A stretch of 64,000 bases of DNA. It comes from Choricystis sp. odSpoLacu1 (taxonomy: Eukaryota; Chlorophyta; Trebouxiophyceae). Positions 32,790 to 43,493 of the stretch are shown in pieces (the first letter of the stretch is position 1; every line of letters starts with the position of its first letter). The notes beneath the pieces are model-generated. The model ran no database searches, was not told where the DNA came from, and saw only the letters and a program-made list of their open reading frames with translations. Location of the stretch: positions 310,001-374,000 of the forward strand of contig OY253656.1 in the NCBI GenBank assembly GCA_958009055.1. The letters are read 5' to 3'. Position numbers and translations under genes: made by a program.

Positions 32790-33342
32790 GGCTGTTGAGG
32801 AGGAGGGGGGAGAGGGAGGGGGAGGGGTGAGGAGAGGGAGGGGTGAGATCACGAGCCCGGCCGCCGCCGATCGGAGGCGCCGCCGCCCATCTCTCTCTCT
32901 CTCGCGCCCTCCTGTGGGCGGCTTCCCGGCACAGCTCTGCCCGCGCGACGCGTGCGTGCCGGCCCGCGCAGTCGCGGCCGGGGAGAGAGTGGACAGAGGG
33001 CGCGGGGAGGGAGACTCCCCGGCCGACAGCCCGCCGCCCCTCCAGAGGTCGGCTCGCTCGCGCAGACGCCCTTGCCCCCCCGCCTCGGGCGCGTTGTCGC
33101 CTGATTGGGGCGCGCACGCACACACACGCACGCACCTGCTGCGTCCTGGTTGGCAGAGAGGGGGACCGAAAAGGCGAAGGAGGGCGGCAAAGAGAAACGC
33201 CGGCGAAGGAGTGAGAGAGGAGAGAGAGCGAGACGCACCCTCACTATCTCGCTCTTCACCGCTCTCTCTCCACTCCACCCCGCGCGCCCCAGCCGCCGTA
33301 CCTCGCCACACCCCCACCGGCGACGGCCTCCTGAACTCTGCG
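32790..33342. promoter_or_regulatory. Divergent promoter between RPL5 and GDT1
   Basis: 553 bases of GC-rich DNA with purine/pyrimidine tracts (GAGA/CTCT) next to each start codon and a CA-repeat near 33115-33135. No coding frame with family character. It probably carries 5' UTRs and promoters for both genes. Confidence 0.45.
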
Positions 33343-34385
33343 ATGGCGCTGCTGCACGGGACGGCCGAGGTGAGTGTGTTGTGCGGAGGGCGGTGAATGT
33401 TTGATTGGGGTGTGTGTGGTCGCGTTGCCTGCCTCCGGCCCGTCGGCACTCTCTCGCCCCGCCAGCGCACGCGCTTGATGCAGCCTGCATTGGCGTGAGG
33501 GAGTGCAGGGGCAAGGATGGCGAAATTGGGGCAGAGAAAACAACCGAAACAGGCCCCCGCTCAAAATGCCGCGATTTCCCCCTTCCCCACCCTCCTCCCA
33601 AAACCAACAGGGCTTCCTCAAGTCGTGGGGCATGATCCTGGTGTCCGAGATCGGAGACAAGACCTTCTTCATCGCCGCCATCATGGCCATGAAGCATCCG
33701 CAACGGTTGGTGAGTGTGATGTGTTTGGTTGGGGGTGGGAGGCCGGACGAAAAAACAAACAAAACCGCGTTCCAACCTCCCTTCCCCCAACCCACAGGTC
33801 TTTGCCGGCGCCATGGGCGCGCTGGCCACCATGACCGTCCTCTCAGCCGCCCTGGGCGCGGCCGCGCCCGCCCTGCTGCCCAAAACCTACACTCACTGGG
33901 GCGCTGTCGTTCTCTTCCTCGCCTTTGGCGCTCGCTCCCTCTACGAGGGGCTCACCTCGTCCGGCGGCGCCGCGGAGAAAGAGTTGGAGGAAGTGGAGCA
34001 CGAGCTGGCGGCGCGGTCGCGGTCGCCCACGCGGCGTGGCGGTGGTGGCGGCGGCGACCGCGATGCGGCGGCGCCCCCCCCTCCGCGCGCCTCCCTGGCC
34101 ACGGCAGCCACCGCCGTCCTGCCCCCCATCCTGGTGGAAGCCTTCACCCTGACCTTCCTGGCGGAGTGGGGGGATCGGTCCCAGCTGGCCACCATTGGGC
34201 TCGCCGCCTCTGCCAACCCAGTGGGTGTCACCCTCGGCGGCATCGTCGGCCACGCCATCTGCACCGGCGCCGCCGTGCTGGGGGGGAGGCACGCGGCCGC
34301 CCACATCGATGAGAGGACGGTGCACCTGGTGGGGGGGGCGCTGTTTGTCGCGTTTGGTATTCATGCAGCCTATGTTGGGGTTTGA
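33343..34385 (+). CDS. GDT1: GDT1/TMEM165 family Ca2+/Mn2+:H+ exchanger
   Basis: Exons 33343-33369 (nine codons), 33611-33709 and 33798-34385 give 237 residues. Both hallmark E-x-G-D-[KR]-[ST] motifs of the UPF0016 family are present: [20 protein letters not shown] in exon 2 and [16 protein letters not shown] in exon 3. Each half contains about three hydrophobic segments, such as [20 protein letters not shown] and [21 protein letters not shown] charged linker ([20 protein letters not shown]) separates the halves. The family moves Ca2+ and Mn2+ into Golgi, or in plastid members across thylakoid and envelope. There is no plastid leader, so the Golgi/secretory type is favoured. The first coding exon is only 27 nt. 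Confidence 0.93.
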
Positions 34386-34691
34386 CGCGTGAGTTTGAAG
34401 GCAGAAGGAGGAGAGAGTGTGTGGAAATGTCAACACAAGAAGAAAGAAACAAAAACCAGCTTTTTTGGTGGGGAACAAGGGGGGGGTGTCGAGAGGAGAG
34501 AGTGGGCAGAGCGACTCGTCCCTCTTCTTTTTCAGCGACTCTCGTTTCATCAATCTGGCCAGGGCGGTCGACGGCTCAATTCGGTGGCACCCGTCCCCGA
34601 AAACTCTCCTCCTCCCCGACCGCCCTCACGCCCGCCTGTTGTTTCCACTACATTCACACGCAGCCTTGCACACCCGCAGTCGCCACCCCCC
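34386..34691. other. Intergenic region
   Basis: 306 bases between GDT1 and the EPL1 gene on the same strand. It is purine-rich at the left and becomes GC-rich before the next ATG. No feature recognised beyond probable UTRs. Confidence 0.4.
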
Positions 34692-37038
34692 ATGGCGCGC
34701 AAGCGGCCGCGCGCGACGACGCCGCCCCCCCCCGCGCAAGCGTGGCCCCGGGGCGGCTGCCGTGCCTCCGCCCTCCACCAACGGCGCCACCGGTGGTGGT
34801 GTCCCACGCCGCCCCTCTTCCGCTGGCGACAACTTTGGCGTGAGGCGCACACCCGCCCCCCCGTCCGCGACGCGACTGTCGCTGCCGGGCAGCGTGGACG
34901 ACGGCCTGCGCACGGTGCGGCCACGTCCACTGCACGTGGATGACAAGGTTTGTTAGAGGCAGAGGGAGGGGGGATGGATGGAGAGGAGCGGTTTTCTTCT
35001 CTCTCTCCTAGTCACTCACCCTCTCTCTCCCCCACCTCCCTCCTCTCAGCTGCGCATCTTCTGGTCCTTTGACGACCCCGACCTCCTCACCCTTGATGGC
35101 GGCGCCTTTGCCGCCTGGCTGGCGGGCCAGGACGCCGACGCGGACGCCAACGGTGGCTCGCGCGCCGCCGGCGTGGTTGTTGTCGGCCACCGCTGCCGCG
35201 CCCTGCCGGCCGACCCGTCCCTGGATGCCGCCAAAAGCATGACGGCGAGGTCGGCCAGGCCCAATGATGGTGGCGGGCGTGGCCGGGGGCGTGGGCGTGG
35301 GCGCGCGCGCGGCGCGACCGCCGCGCCCGCGCCGCCCCCTGGCGACGCGCCCGGCGTCCCCACCCCCGCCTTCCGCGTCATCGACCCCGCCTGGGCGGCG
35401 GCGGGCGCCCCCAGCACGAGTGGGCGGAGTGGAGGGGCGTCGCCCACCGCTGCCGCCGCCGCGCGCGGTCGCGGCGGCGCGCCGCCGTCCCCCCACGGCG
35501 GCGGCGGCGGCGGCGGCGCGTGCCTGGAGGACGCGTACGTGCGCTACGTCCCCCCCTCCGACGACTGGTACGGCGTGCTGGAGTACGACCTGGACGACGA
35601 CGATGAAGCCTGGCTGGCGGCCGCCCGCAAGGGTGGCGGCAGCGGGCGCGGCGGCGGGCGCGGCGGGCGCGGGCGCGGGCGCGGGCGCGCCGCGCCGCAG
35701 CCGCCGCCACCGCCCGCCACGCCACCCCTGACCGAGTTCCAGCTGGAGGCGTGCATGGATGCGTATGAAAAAGGGTTGCACAGTGCGGCCCGGGCGCCCG
35801 CGACTGCGGCTGCGACTGCGGCCGCGCTGGCAGCGGCTGCCGCCGACGTGGACGGTGCTGCCGCCCCCACCCCGCGCACCCTGACCGGCCCCGCCGCCCG
35901 CCGTGCGGCGGCCGCGCTGGCGGGCACGGACGCGACCGCCGCTGCCGACGCCCTGGCCGCGCTGTACCCTCCGTCGCGCGCAACGGCCGACGCGCCGCTG
36001 TCTGTGCCCCCCGCGGCCGCGGCCTCCGCCTACACGTACTGGTCCGCCAAGCGGGTCGCGTCCCGCCGCCCCCTGCTGCAGCGGCTGTGGTATGAAGCCC
36101 CCTGGCACGCCCACCTGGCTGGGGCGGCGGCTGCAGCCGCGACAGCGGGGGGCGACGCGTCTGCGTCCGATGGGTCCGACTCGGACGGGGGGGGTATTCC
36201 TTTTATGGGCGTCGACGACCGCCTCGGCATGGCCGCCCGCGCCCCCCGCCTGTCCCCGGCAGAGGCAGTCCTCCGCCTGCACCTCATCCGGGGCGACCTG
36301 GAGCGCGTGCGCACGCTGTGCGACCGGGTGCGGCGGCGGGAGAAGCTGAAGCGGTGGGAGGCGGTGGCCTGGCGCGCGGCGTGGCGCGCGCGGCGCGGTG
36401 CCAAAGGAGGGCGCACGCCCGCGCCGCCCGCGCCCGTGCGGTTGCGGCAGCCGCCGCCGGCTCGGACGAAGCCCAAGGCCAAGGCGGCGGTGGTGACGGC
36501 TGCGAAAAAGAAGGGAGGCACGGCAGCCGCTGCCGGCAAAAAGAAAAAAACGCAGAAAAAGCCCAAGAAAAAGCCCGCCAAAGGCAAGCCGCCGCCTGCC
36601 AAAAAGGGCAAGCCGGCGGTGAAGAAAGGGGCGGCCGCTGCGCGCAAGCCCGCGGCTAAGAAAACCGCGCCCAAAAAGCCTCCGCCGAAAAAGCCGCTCC
36701 CCCTGCTCGCCGGCCCCCCCAAACACCTGCCCCCGATCAAGGCGCCGCCTCCACGGCCGACAGCTGCTGCTGGTGGTGCGACTGCTGCTGCGGCCGCCAC
36801 GCCGACGCCGCGCGCGCTGTCGCTGGCGGGGATCAAGGCGCTGTTTTCGTTCGGGCGTGGCGGCAGTGCGAGCGGTGCGCCGCCGCCGCCCCCGCCCGCC
36901 AAAAAGGCGGCCTCCGTCAAGAAACCGGCTGCAGGCAAGAAGGCGGCGCCACCCGCCAAAAAGCCAAAAGGGTGCTCCAAGTGTCGGTGGGCGGCGGCCG
37001 GGTGCAAATCATGCGGCGGCACAAAGGTGGTCAAATGA
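34692..37038 (+). CDS. EPL1: Enhancer of polycomb-like protein (EPL1, NuA4) with histone H1-like tail and C-terminal Cys motif
   Basis: Exon 1 (34692-34947) begins MARKRPRATTPPPP; a C9 run near 34723 breaks the frame, and the continuation reads RLSLPGSVDDGLRTVRPRPL then HVDDK. Exon 2 starts at 35050 with LRIFWSFDDPDLLTLDGG. The EPcA features are clear: RPRPLHVDDK, the acidic EYDLDDDDEAWLAAARK, YTYWSAKRVASRRPLLQRLW, and RLHLIRGDLERVRTLCDRVR with its KREKLKRW-like end. In yeast and animals this region holds the Piccolo NuA4 acetyltransferase core together. Unusually, it is followed by about 75 Lys/Ala/Pro-rich residues (KKPKKKPAKGKPPPAKKGK) resembling a linker-histone tail, and by a terminal Cys motif GCSKCRWAAAGCKSCGG. 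RG-rich repeats occur near residues 185 and 305. Confidence 0.83.
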
Positions 37039-37268
37039 TGAGAGTGTGTTTCTTTTTGTTTTTGTTTTTGTGTGTTGTGTGGTGGAGACTTGTGTGTGTC
37101 GCAAAATTAGGCACCGCCGGAAGCCAGAGAGCGAGAGAGGGGGCGTGCGGAGAGCGAGGAGAGGAAAACGACGCCCTCACAGTCGACCGAGCAGAAAACA
37201 CTCGCTCCCCCGTTTTCCCCCTCCCTTCATCTCGGTTTCGCGCGGCTCGTCCCCCCCGCAACACCACC

Positions 37269-39701
37269 ATGGGCCGCGACGTGGAACGCGAGAGCGCGCA
37301 GGGGTGAGTGGGGAGAGGGAGAGAGAGAGGGAGGCGCGACCCTCGATGGGGGGTGCGCAGCAAAAAGGAACCGTTGCCTCTGTGCGCCCCCCACGCGGCC
37401 TGTGGGCTGCCCCGGCCGGGCGCTGGGTGTGCGTGTGCATGCTGTCAGCATGCCCCTGGCGCGCGTATCGGCAAAACTGAGTCAAAACGTTAATGAGGGC
37501 CGCACCCCCCGCGGGGGCATGGTCGGGAAGGGGAGCGGAGAGAGTGCCTCCGCTCTTCTGGCACGTGCCCCCCTCCCCTCCCCCACGTCGACGCGTGGCA
37601 CTGCAGGCGCACGCGTGTGGGGCGGGGGGCTGAGCGGGGGCGCGGACTACGCAGGGCGGGAGGGCGACAAGACAACAAAGGAAGCACCCTGGCGATGGGA
37701 GGGGCAGGCCGACGACACCGACTCCTCCTTCCTCCCCTCCCTCCCCACTCCACAGCTACGTCCGCCGCGTCTCCGGCCCCGTCGTCGTGGCGGAGCCCAT
37801 GCACGGCGCCGCCATGTACGAAATGCTGCGCATCGGCCCCGACCGGTTGATCGGGGAGATCATTCGCCTCGACGGCATCGCCGCCACGATTCAGTGCTAC
37901 GAAGACACGTCGGGGCTGACCGTCGGCGACGTTGTCGAACGCACCGGCAAACCGCTGTCCGTGGAGCTGGGGCCTGGCATCCTGGGCACCATTTTTGACG
38001 GCATCCAGGTGAGTTGGTTGGAGGGGAGGGAGAGAGAGAGGAAGGAGGGTTTTTGTTTTCTCTTGTGGGTTTTTGATCGACCCACACCCTCCCCACACCC
38101 CACCTCCCCACCATCCCCAGCGCCCCCTGCGCGCCATCGCCGACCACGCGGGCGACGTCTTCATCCCGCGCGGCATCGACGTGCCCGCCCTGGACCGATC
38201 CGCCAACTGGGAGTTTACCCCCAAGGTTAAAGAGGGCGACCGCGTGGCAGCGGGCGACATCTACGCCACCGTCCCCGAGAACACGCTGCTGGAGCACCGG
38301 GCCATGGTGCCCCCCAACGCGGCGGGCGTGGTGACGTACGTGGCGCCCCCGGGGACGTACACACTGGAGGACACGGTTCTCGAGCTCGAGTTGAACGGCA
38401 AAAAGACGAAACACACCCTCGTCTCCGCCTGGCCCGTGCGCGCCCCCCGCCCCGTGGCGCGCAAGCTGTTGCCCTCGACTCCGTTGCTGACGGGGCAGCG
38501 CGTGCTGGATGGCCTGTTTCCGTCAGTGCTGGGGGGTACGTGTGCCATTCCCGGCGCATTTGGGTGCGGCAAAACCGTCATCTCGCAGGCCCTCTCCAAA
38601 TTCTCCAACTCGGACGGCATCATCTACGTCGGCTGCGGCGAGCGCGGCAACGAGATGGCGGAGGTGTTGGCCGAGTTTCCTGAGCTGACGCTGACGCTGC
38701 CGGATGGGCGCGAGGAATCTATCATGAAACGCACCACCCTCGTCGCCAACACGTCCAACATGCCGGTGGCTGCACGGGAGGCGTCCATCTACACCGGCAT
38801 CACGCTGGCTGAATACTACCGGGACATGGGGTACAACTTCTCGATGATGGCAGACTCCACCTCGCGCTGGGCTGAAGCCCTGCGCGAGATCTCGGGCCGC
38901 CTCGCCGAGATGCCGGCCGACTCGGGCTACCCCGCCTACCTGGGCGCCCGCCTCGCCTCCTTCTACGAGCGCGCGGGGCGGGCGGCGTGCCTGGGGTCCC
39001 CCGGCCGCGAAGGCTCGGTCACTGTCGTCGGCGCCGTCTCCCCTCCGGGCGGCGACTTCTCCGACCCCATCACCTCCGCCACCCTGGGCATCGTGCAAGT
39101 CTTCTGGGGCCTGGACAAAAAGCTGGCCCAACGCAAACACTTTCCCAGTGTCAACTGGTTGATCTCCTACTCAAAATACAACAAAGCGCTGGAACCCTTC
39201 TACGACTCGGTCGACCCCGACTTTGTCTCCATCCGCACGACGGTGCGGGAGGTGCTGCAAAAAGAGGACGACCTCAACGAGATTGTGCAGCTGGTGGGCA
39301 AAGACTCGCTGGCTGAAGGCGACAAAGTGACGCTCGAAACCGCGCGCTTTTTGAAGGATGACTTCCTGCAACAAAACTCGTTCACCCCCTACGACAAGTA
39401 CTGCCCCTTTTACAAGACGGTGGGCATGCTGCGCAACATTGTGGCGTTTCACACGGCGGCCACGGCGGCGGTGGAGCGGGGGGCGGCGGCGGGGGGTGGT
39501 GCGTCGGGCTCGGCGGCGGCCTCCGCCAACCGGGTCACCTTCAACATGATCAAGGCCAGGCTGGGCGACTTGCTGTACAAGATCACGAGCCAAAAATTTG
39601 AGAACCCGGACCAGGGGGAGGCCAGCCTGCGGGCCAAGCTGGCGGAGCTGGGGGACGAGATTCGGGACCGCTTCCGCGCGCTCGAGGAGGAGGTGCGGTG
39701 A
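37269..39701 (+). CDS. VMA1: V-type H+-ATPase catalytic subunit A
   Basis: Exons 37269-37303, 37756-38008 and 38121-39701 give 622 residues, the usual size. The N-terminal beta-barrel reads [20 protein letters not shown]. The A-subunit specific non-homologous region is present ([20 protein letters not shown]). Walker A is [20 protein letters not shown], followed by [20 protein letters not shown] with the catalytic Glu, and [20 protein letters not shown]. The C-terminal helical domain is complete. The enzyme pumps protons into vacuoles and other acidic compartments. The first coding exon is 35 nt and the first intron is 452 nt. Exon 3 is long and free of frame breaks, which fits its lack of long G/C runs. 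Confidence 0.97.
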
Positions 39702-40058
39702 AGAAAAAGAGAGGCGGGGCCCCCGCCTCTCTTTGGGTGTGTGTGTGTGTGATGTGTGATGTGTGTGTGTTTTTGCTGCGGTTTCTTTCTTCTTTTTGGA
39801 GCGGAGGTCAATTTTTTGTGTGTGCGTTAAAAACGGTGTGCTAAGATCAACAGCAAGAGAGACCCAGCTGGCCCCCAAAACTCCCTTTTTCTCTCTCTCC
39901 CCCTGGTTTCATTCACTGTGCTGTGTGTTGTGTGTTTGCAAGTTTCAGTTCTGAAAAGAGAATGGCCCGCGCGGCACAGCGCGCGAAAGGCCAAAACACA
40001 CAAGGTCGCGCGGACCCCCTTGTTTAGACTCCTGCTGCCCTCTCAACTTCCCCTCAAC
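39702..40058. other. Convergent intergenic region
   Basis: Between V-ATPase A and the WDR44-like gene. A GT microsatellite lies around 39735-39765, just after a short inverted repeat of GAGAGGCGGGGCCCCCGCCTCTC type at 39710-39733 that could act in 3' end formation. No gene seen. Confidence 0.5.
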
Positions 40059-42377
40059 TCAAACCCACGCCGGTGGCGCCAGGTTTTCGTACACCCGCAC
40101 ATCCCCCCCCCCCCCCCGCCACCACCAGCAGCGTGCCCTTGCGCCCGGGCGCGGCCGCTGCCGCCATCGCGGCTTCACCCGCTGCGAGCGCGGATGCGGC
40201 CGCGTCCCGCGTCCAGGCGGCGCGCCCTGCCAGCCTGGCCAACGCGTCGGCAGCAAACCCGCCCTTGGCCAGGGAGGCGGCCAGGGAGCCGGAGGGTGGG
40301 GGAGGAGGAGGGGACGGAGCGGGGTCTGCCGCGCGTGCAGCAGCAGCCGGACCAAACAGCGCCACCGTGACGACGCCGCCGTCCGCGACAAAGGCGTCGC
40401 AGGAAGCACACTTGTCTCGGCGGCCGGGGGCGTGGGCAGCGGGGGGTGGGGAGGTGGCGCCAGAGGCTGCCGCCGCGTCGACCGCCGCCGGCGCCAGCGA
40501 CGGGGGCAGCGTCCACACCACCACGCGCCCGTCATCGCTGCCGCTGACGACGCGGCTCCCGCCCCCGTCAAAGGCGGCGCGCAATTGGGCATGCCTGTTG
40601 GCGTGGCCTTTGAACTTGGCGACACAGGTGAGGCCGTCAAAGAGGCGCACACGGGAGTCGTTGGACGACGCGAGCATGCGGCGCGCCGCGCCTGCGGGTG
40701 TCGGCGCCCAGGCAACACACGTCACCTTGCGCCCGCGCGCGTCCGCGCCGCGCGCGTTGCGGACGTCGATGCAGGCTTCGGGCTCGAGGTCCAGGCCGGG
40801 GCCGACGTTGAAGAGGCGGACGCGGCCGCGCATCGTGCCGACGCCCAGTGCCGCGCCGTCGGTCGAAAACGCGGCGGCCGTCACCATCTCGCGCACGTCG
40901 GCGGCCGCCGCGACACGCCCGTCGGGAATGCACCAGACACGGGCCTTGCCATCAATCGACCCCGACGCAAAGTACCTGTCGTCGGTGGGGCACCAGGAGA
41001 GGGAGGTGACGAAGTCGTTGTGCCGAAATACGCGCAGACAGGCAGGCACCGTCGCGTGCCACAGCCTGACTGATTTGTCCATGGACGCCGACAGCAAAAA
41101 CAGGGAGGCGGACCAGGCGACATCCAGCACGTCCTGGGTGTGGCCCGCGTAGGAGCGGGCGGGGCGGGGGCGGAGGAGTGGTGGTGGTGGTGCGACGGCC
41201 GACGGAGAAACAGGGGACGTCGCGTCGGCTGCTGCCTCTGCCACCCCATCGCCCTCGCCGCGACTCAAGTCCACGTCCCACACCCGCACGACCGCATCCT
41301 GCCCCGCAGTCGCCAAATACGCGCCACACGGGGAGAAGGACGCCGCCCACACCGCGCCCGAGTGCGCGGGCAGTGTCTGCACCAGCGTCAACCCTGGCAA
41401 GTCGCAGTGCGCCTTCCGCTGCACCGACACGCGCACGTGGCACCCGGGCGCGCCGGGGGGCGGGGGTGGCGGGCCGGCTGCCGCCGGCCAGGAGGCGGAG
41501 GAGGCGGAGGAGTGCGACCCGTCGGATGACCGCCGCCGCGGTGGCGGCGACCGTGACCGCGGCCGCCCGCTGCGCGCACCGCCGACCCCGCCAAACGCGC
41601 GACTCGCCCAGGCGCGCGCCCTGGCGGCCAGCGGGGATGAGGTCGGCTTGGTGGTGGTCGCAGCGGCGGCAGCAGCTTCGGCAGACAGCGGCGACTCACC
41701 CGGCGGCGGCGTCACGCCACCGCCTGCCCTGTCCCTCAACGCGGCCTCAAACGCGGTGTGCAGCCCCAGCACGCGGTCAAACTCGGCCAGCGTCAGGTCG
41801 GCGGCCCGGCCGGCGCCGCCGACTTCAGTGACGCGGGGCGACCGCGCGCACGGCCGGGCAGAGGATCCTGGTTGTTCCTCCTCCTCCGCTTCAGCGCCGT
41901 CCTCATGCGGCGGCAGGTCGCCGCCCTCGATCAAGTAGACGCGGCCGGTGGTGAGGTCGCGGATGGTGTGGCGCTGTGTGTGGGAAGGGAGGGGAGGGTT
42001 TTTGGTTGGCGGCGCGCGCGACGGCGAAAAACCAATGCGCGCCGGGGAGCGTGCCAATTCGCCTCCTCCCCCTCTCTCCACCCCATCTCACACACCTGGC
42101 GCACTGTCAGCTGCCGCCCCGTGTCCAAGTCTTTGAACCGCACGGGTGCGTCCGCCGACGGCGACGGCTCCCCGCGCGGCGGACTGGGCTCGTCCGCGCG
42201 CGCGTCCTTGGGCGACGGCGCCGTGCACGCCGGCACGCCGCCGTCGGGCTCCACGTTGACCGAGAGGGCTGCCATGAGGCGGCCCGGTGGTGTGGCGCCG
42301 TCGGTGGGGGGGGGAGGCGGCGTGCGCGCGCGCGGGCGAGTCGCAATGGGGGGCGGCGGCGGCGGCAGGTCGGCCAT
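40059..42377 (-). CDS. WD40-repeat protein, WDR44-like
   Basis: Exon 1 (42377-42096) is a Pro-rich leader with VRFKDLDTGRQLTVRQ; exon 2 (41973-40059) begins RHTIRDLTTGRVYLIEGG. The N-terminal half is disordered. The beta-propeller follows: LPAHSGAVWAASFSPCGAYL, AGHTQDVLDVAWSASLFLLS, SMDKSVRLWHATVPACLRVF, RHNDFVTSLSWCPTDDRYFA, SGSIDGKARVWCIPDG, and FKGHANRHAQLRAAFDGGGS. The order and the SASMDKSVRLW and HNDFVTSLSWCPTD blocks match WDR44-type proteins of plants and animals (Rab11-effector relatives). A run of 14 C near 40106 breaks the frame just before the end; the continuation DVRVYENLAPPAWV, a typical last propeller blade, reaches the stop at 40059. A trafficking role is inferred from the family only. 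Confidence 0.85.
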
Positions 42378-42638
42378 GGTGGGGGGACAGACAGGCTGTG
42401 CGGCGTTCTCTGTCTCAGCACAAGCAAGACACGCTGGGCGCGGGGAAATGGGGGGTGATAGGCAACACACACGCCCCACCCAGCGACGCGTTTTGCCGTT
42501 TTCTCGGTTGCGGCGGTAGTCAACTGTGTTGTTGCCCCCGACACGTCTCTCCCTCGATGTTGCAGAAACGCCCTCTCTCATCTCTCTGTGTCTAAAACAA
42601 GCTGAAACACAGCATCCAAAAACAAAACCAACATCTCT

Positions 42639-43364
42639 TCACGGCACGCCCGCCGCTGCCACCAACGCCGCTGCCGCCGCCCCCACCCCAGCCGTCGCCC
42701 CAGGCAGCGTGGTGGGCAGGCAGGCTGCGTCCAACGCAAAGCCCTGGACCAGCAGGGGGCGCGGCGGGCCCGCCCGCTTGGCCCACTCGTCTGGGTGGAT
42801 CCTCTCCCCAGCCAGTGTCGCAACCCCTGCCCACGGCCCCCCGGGAGGCGGCCGCCGCAGCGCGGCCACCGCCACAGTCCGGTCCACGCCGGCCGGCACA
42901 CCCGCCGCGGGCTCGATGCGGATGGTGTAGGTGGGCGGAGGCGTGGTGGTGGCGTCGGCAGCGGCGACGACCGTCGCTGGCCACCACGCCCGCCCCACGC
43001 GCGCCTCCACCTGGTCGCCCGGGGCAAAGGTGGTGGCGTTGTTGTCTCCGACTTCATGGCGTGGCCTGACCGCCAGGGAGGGCGCGGGCCCCCGTGGCGG
43101 CACGGCCGCCTGCGCGAGCGGCAGCCACCCCTCCACATCTTCCCCACCATCCGCCAGCGCCAGCCTGAACTTGATGCAGCCCTCCACCCCCGCCGCGGGC
43201 GCGACGGCGGTGATGGTGGCGGCCAGCCAGCCGCCGGGAACGCCGGAGGCGTCGGCGCCGCGCGCGTCGACGCGCGCGCCTGGCACCAGCGCGCCTCGGG
43301 CGGCCGGCGTGGGTTCAGCCACGCACTGGGCTTCAGTGCCATCCATGTAGCCGGGTTTTGGCAT
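42639..43364 (-). CDS. Agenet/Tudor-like domain protein
   Basis: A single exon of 241 residues beginning MPKPGYMDGTEAQCVAEP. Two Royal-family-like beta-barrel segments are seen. The first has LVPGARVDARGADASGVPGG then WLAATITAV; the second has FAPGDQVEARVGRAWWPATV followed by TYTIRIEPAAGVPAGVDRTV. The alternation G-x-x-V-x-A-x-x, WWPATVV and a closing V-x-x-x-x-LRRPP is typical of plant Agenet domains, which bind modified histone tails or act as adaptors. The C-terminal part contains GERIHPDEWAKRAGPPRPLL. It shares a 129-base divergent promoter with the LSM14 gene. Target recognition cannot be told from the sequence. Confidence 0.72.
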   Translation of the reverse strand: MPKPGYMDGTEAQCVAEPTPAARGALVPGARVDARGADASGVPGGWLAATITAVAPAAGVEGCIKFRLALADGGEDVEGWLPLAQAAVPPRGPAPSLAVRPRHEVGDNNATTFAPGDQVEARVGRAWWPATVVAAADATTTPPPTYTIRIEPAAGVPAGVDRTVAVAALRRPPPGGPWAGVATLAGERIHPDEWAKRAGPPRPLLVQGFALDAACLPTTLPGATAGVGAAAAALVAAAGVP

Positions 43365-43493
43365 GGATAGCAGGCTTGGGATTAGAGGAAAAACGTCGAC
43401 GGAGTGAAGGAAGAGGGTGTGCACTCCTTCACTCCCCATTTCCCTTCTCTTCCCCCACCCTCCCCGCCCAAACCGCCCCCCTAAACCCTTCCA

